Assembly: GCA_030628445.1 (NCBI GenBank)
Contig: DAOVQV010000006.1
Coordinates: 1-15,202, forward strand
Source: Phycisphaerae bacterium
GTDB taxonomy: Bacteria; Planctomycetota; Phycisphaerae; SM23-33
Direction of reading: 5' to 3'
DNA: 15,202 bases
This document shows, in pieces, positions 15,006-15,202 of this stretch. How positions within the stretch are numbered: position 1 is the first letter of the stretch; each line of letters starts with the position of its first letter. The position numbers and the translations under genes were made by a program. The notes beneath the pieces were generated by a model, which saw only the letters and a program-made list of their open reading frames with translations, ran no database searches and was not told the DNA's origin.

Positions 15006-15202
15006 TTACGACTCACTTGGCACGGAGGCGAAAAGCCCCTCAAGGGCGGCGCCGATTACACCACCCAGGGCAAAGTAGAAGACGCGCTTGAGCGACCCGA
15101 CAAAAAGCTCCCAAAGAAAACCCGTCGCGCCGAGGGCCTCCGGACCGCCGGCGGCCCAAAAGCTCTTCAGCGGTACGTGAATGACCGCGTATCCAAGCCC
15201 AA
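15006..15202 (-). CDS. C-terminal part of an unrecognised, probably membrane, protein; 5' end outside the window
   Basis: Reading the minus strand inwards from the right edge gives an open frame of 64 codons ending in TAA at 15008-15006. The visible peptide includes VIHVPLKSFWAAGGPEALG and ends with a hydrophobic, glycine-rich helix (VFYFALGGVIGAALEGLF) and a short SVPSES tail. The helix has GxxxG-like spacing and could span a membrane. The other two minus-strand frames look non-coding (one stops after 11 codons; the other is Arg-rich), which supports this frame. The family is not recognised. It converges with pgpA with only 14 bases between stops, with no room for a normal terminator. Confidence 0.6.
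   Translation of the reverse strand, partial: GLGYAVIHVPLKSFWAAGGPEALGATGFLWELFVGSLKRVFYFALGGVIGAALEGLFASVPSES

Noticed and set aside
1..15202. Sigma-54 (-24/-12) promoters that the NtrC-type regulator might control
   Set aside because: TGGCAC-like -24 cores occur (for example near 264, 1320, 3190, 3242 and 15020), but none is followed at the right distance by a TTGC-type -12 element.
1..15202. Mobile element, prophage, toxin-antitoxin, CRISPR or defence genes
   Set aside because: No transposase, integrase, repeat array, nuclease-defence gene or terminal inverted repeats were found; the content is mostly core metabolism and signalling.

Overview
This 15.2 kb window is a densely coded, GC-rich stretch of a bacterial chromosome. 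It holds twelve complete protein genes and two genes cut by the window edges. No rRNA, tRNA, CRISPR array, insertion sequence or phage gene was recognised. The housekeeping genes (pnp, mutL, dus, rimO, pgsA, pgpA) are ordinary bacterial ones. Lipoprotein-like and secreted proteins, many starts without a Shine-Dalgarno, GTG starts and the general look of the proteins fit a Gram-negative-type lineage. I lean towards Planctomycetota, but that is inference and cannot be proven from this sequence. No stretch longer than 300 bases lacks a gene; the longest gaps are 1549-1747 and 8492-8715.

Layout. Bases 1-1990 hold the 3' part of pnp (polynucleotide phosphorylase) and a cold-shock protein gene with a long leader and a near-perfect ribosome binding site. 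Bases 2069-5482 hold a tight three-gene cassette: a histidine kinase with no recognisable sensor domain, a LarA-family (nickel-pincer lactate racemase-like) enzyme, and an NtrC-type sigma-54 response regulator. Bases 5548-7416 hold mutL. Bases 7565-8491 hold an alpha/beta-hydrolase-fold lipoprotein-like protein, and 8716-9861 a YdjM/YfhP-family (DUF457) membrane protein. On the minus strand, 12417-9932 is a dus to transglutaminase-like pair. Divergent from it, 12510-14991 is rimO-pgsA-pgpA. A convergent minus-strand gene enters at the right edge.

How genes work together. Kinase and regulator are probably a cognate pair, and the LarA-like enzyme between them may be functionally tied to the signal. 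PgsA and PgpA are consecutive steps of phosphatidylglycerol synthesis and their genes overlap by 8 bases. Dus and RimO both modify the translation machinery (tRNA and ribosomal protein S12) and are transcribed divergently from one short spacer, possibly as leaderless messages. PNPase and the cold-shock protein are both RNA-metabolism proteins with known cold-stress roles.

The items most worth a second look are: the kinase-LarA-regulator cassette; the hydrolase-fold protein whose three expected catalytic-triad positions are all replaced; the MutL endonuclease motif that lacks its last glutamate; and the possibly leaderless divergent dus/rimO starts.
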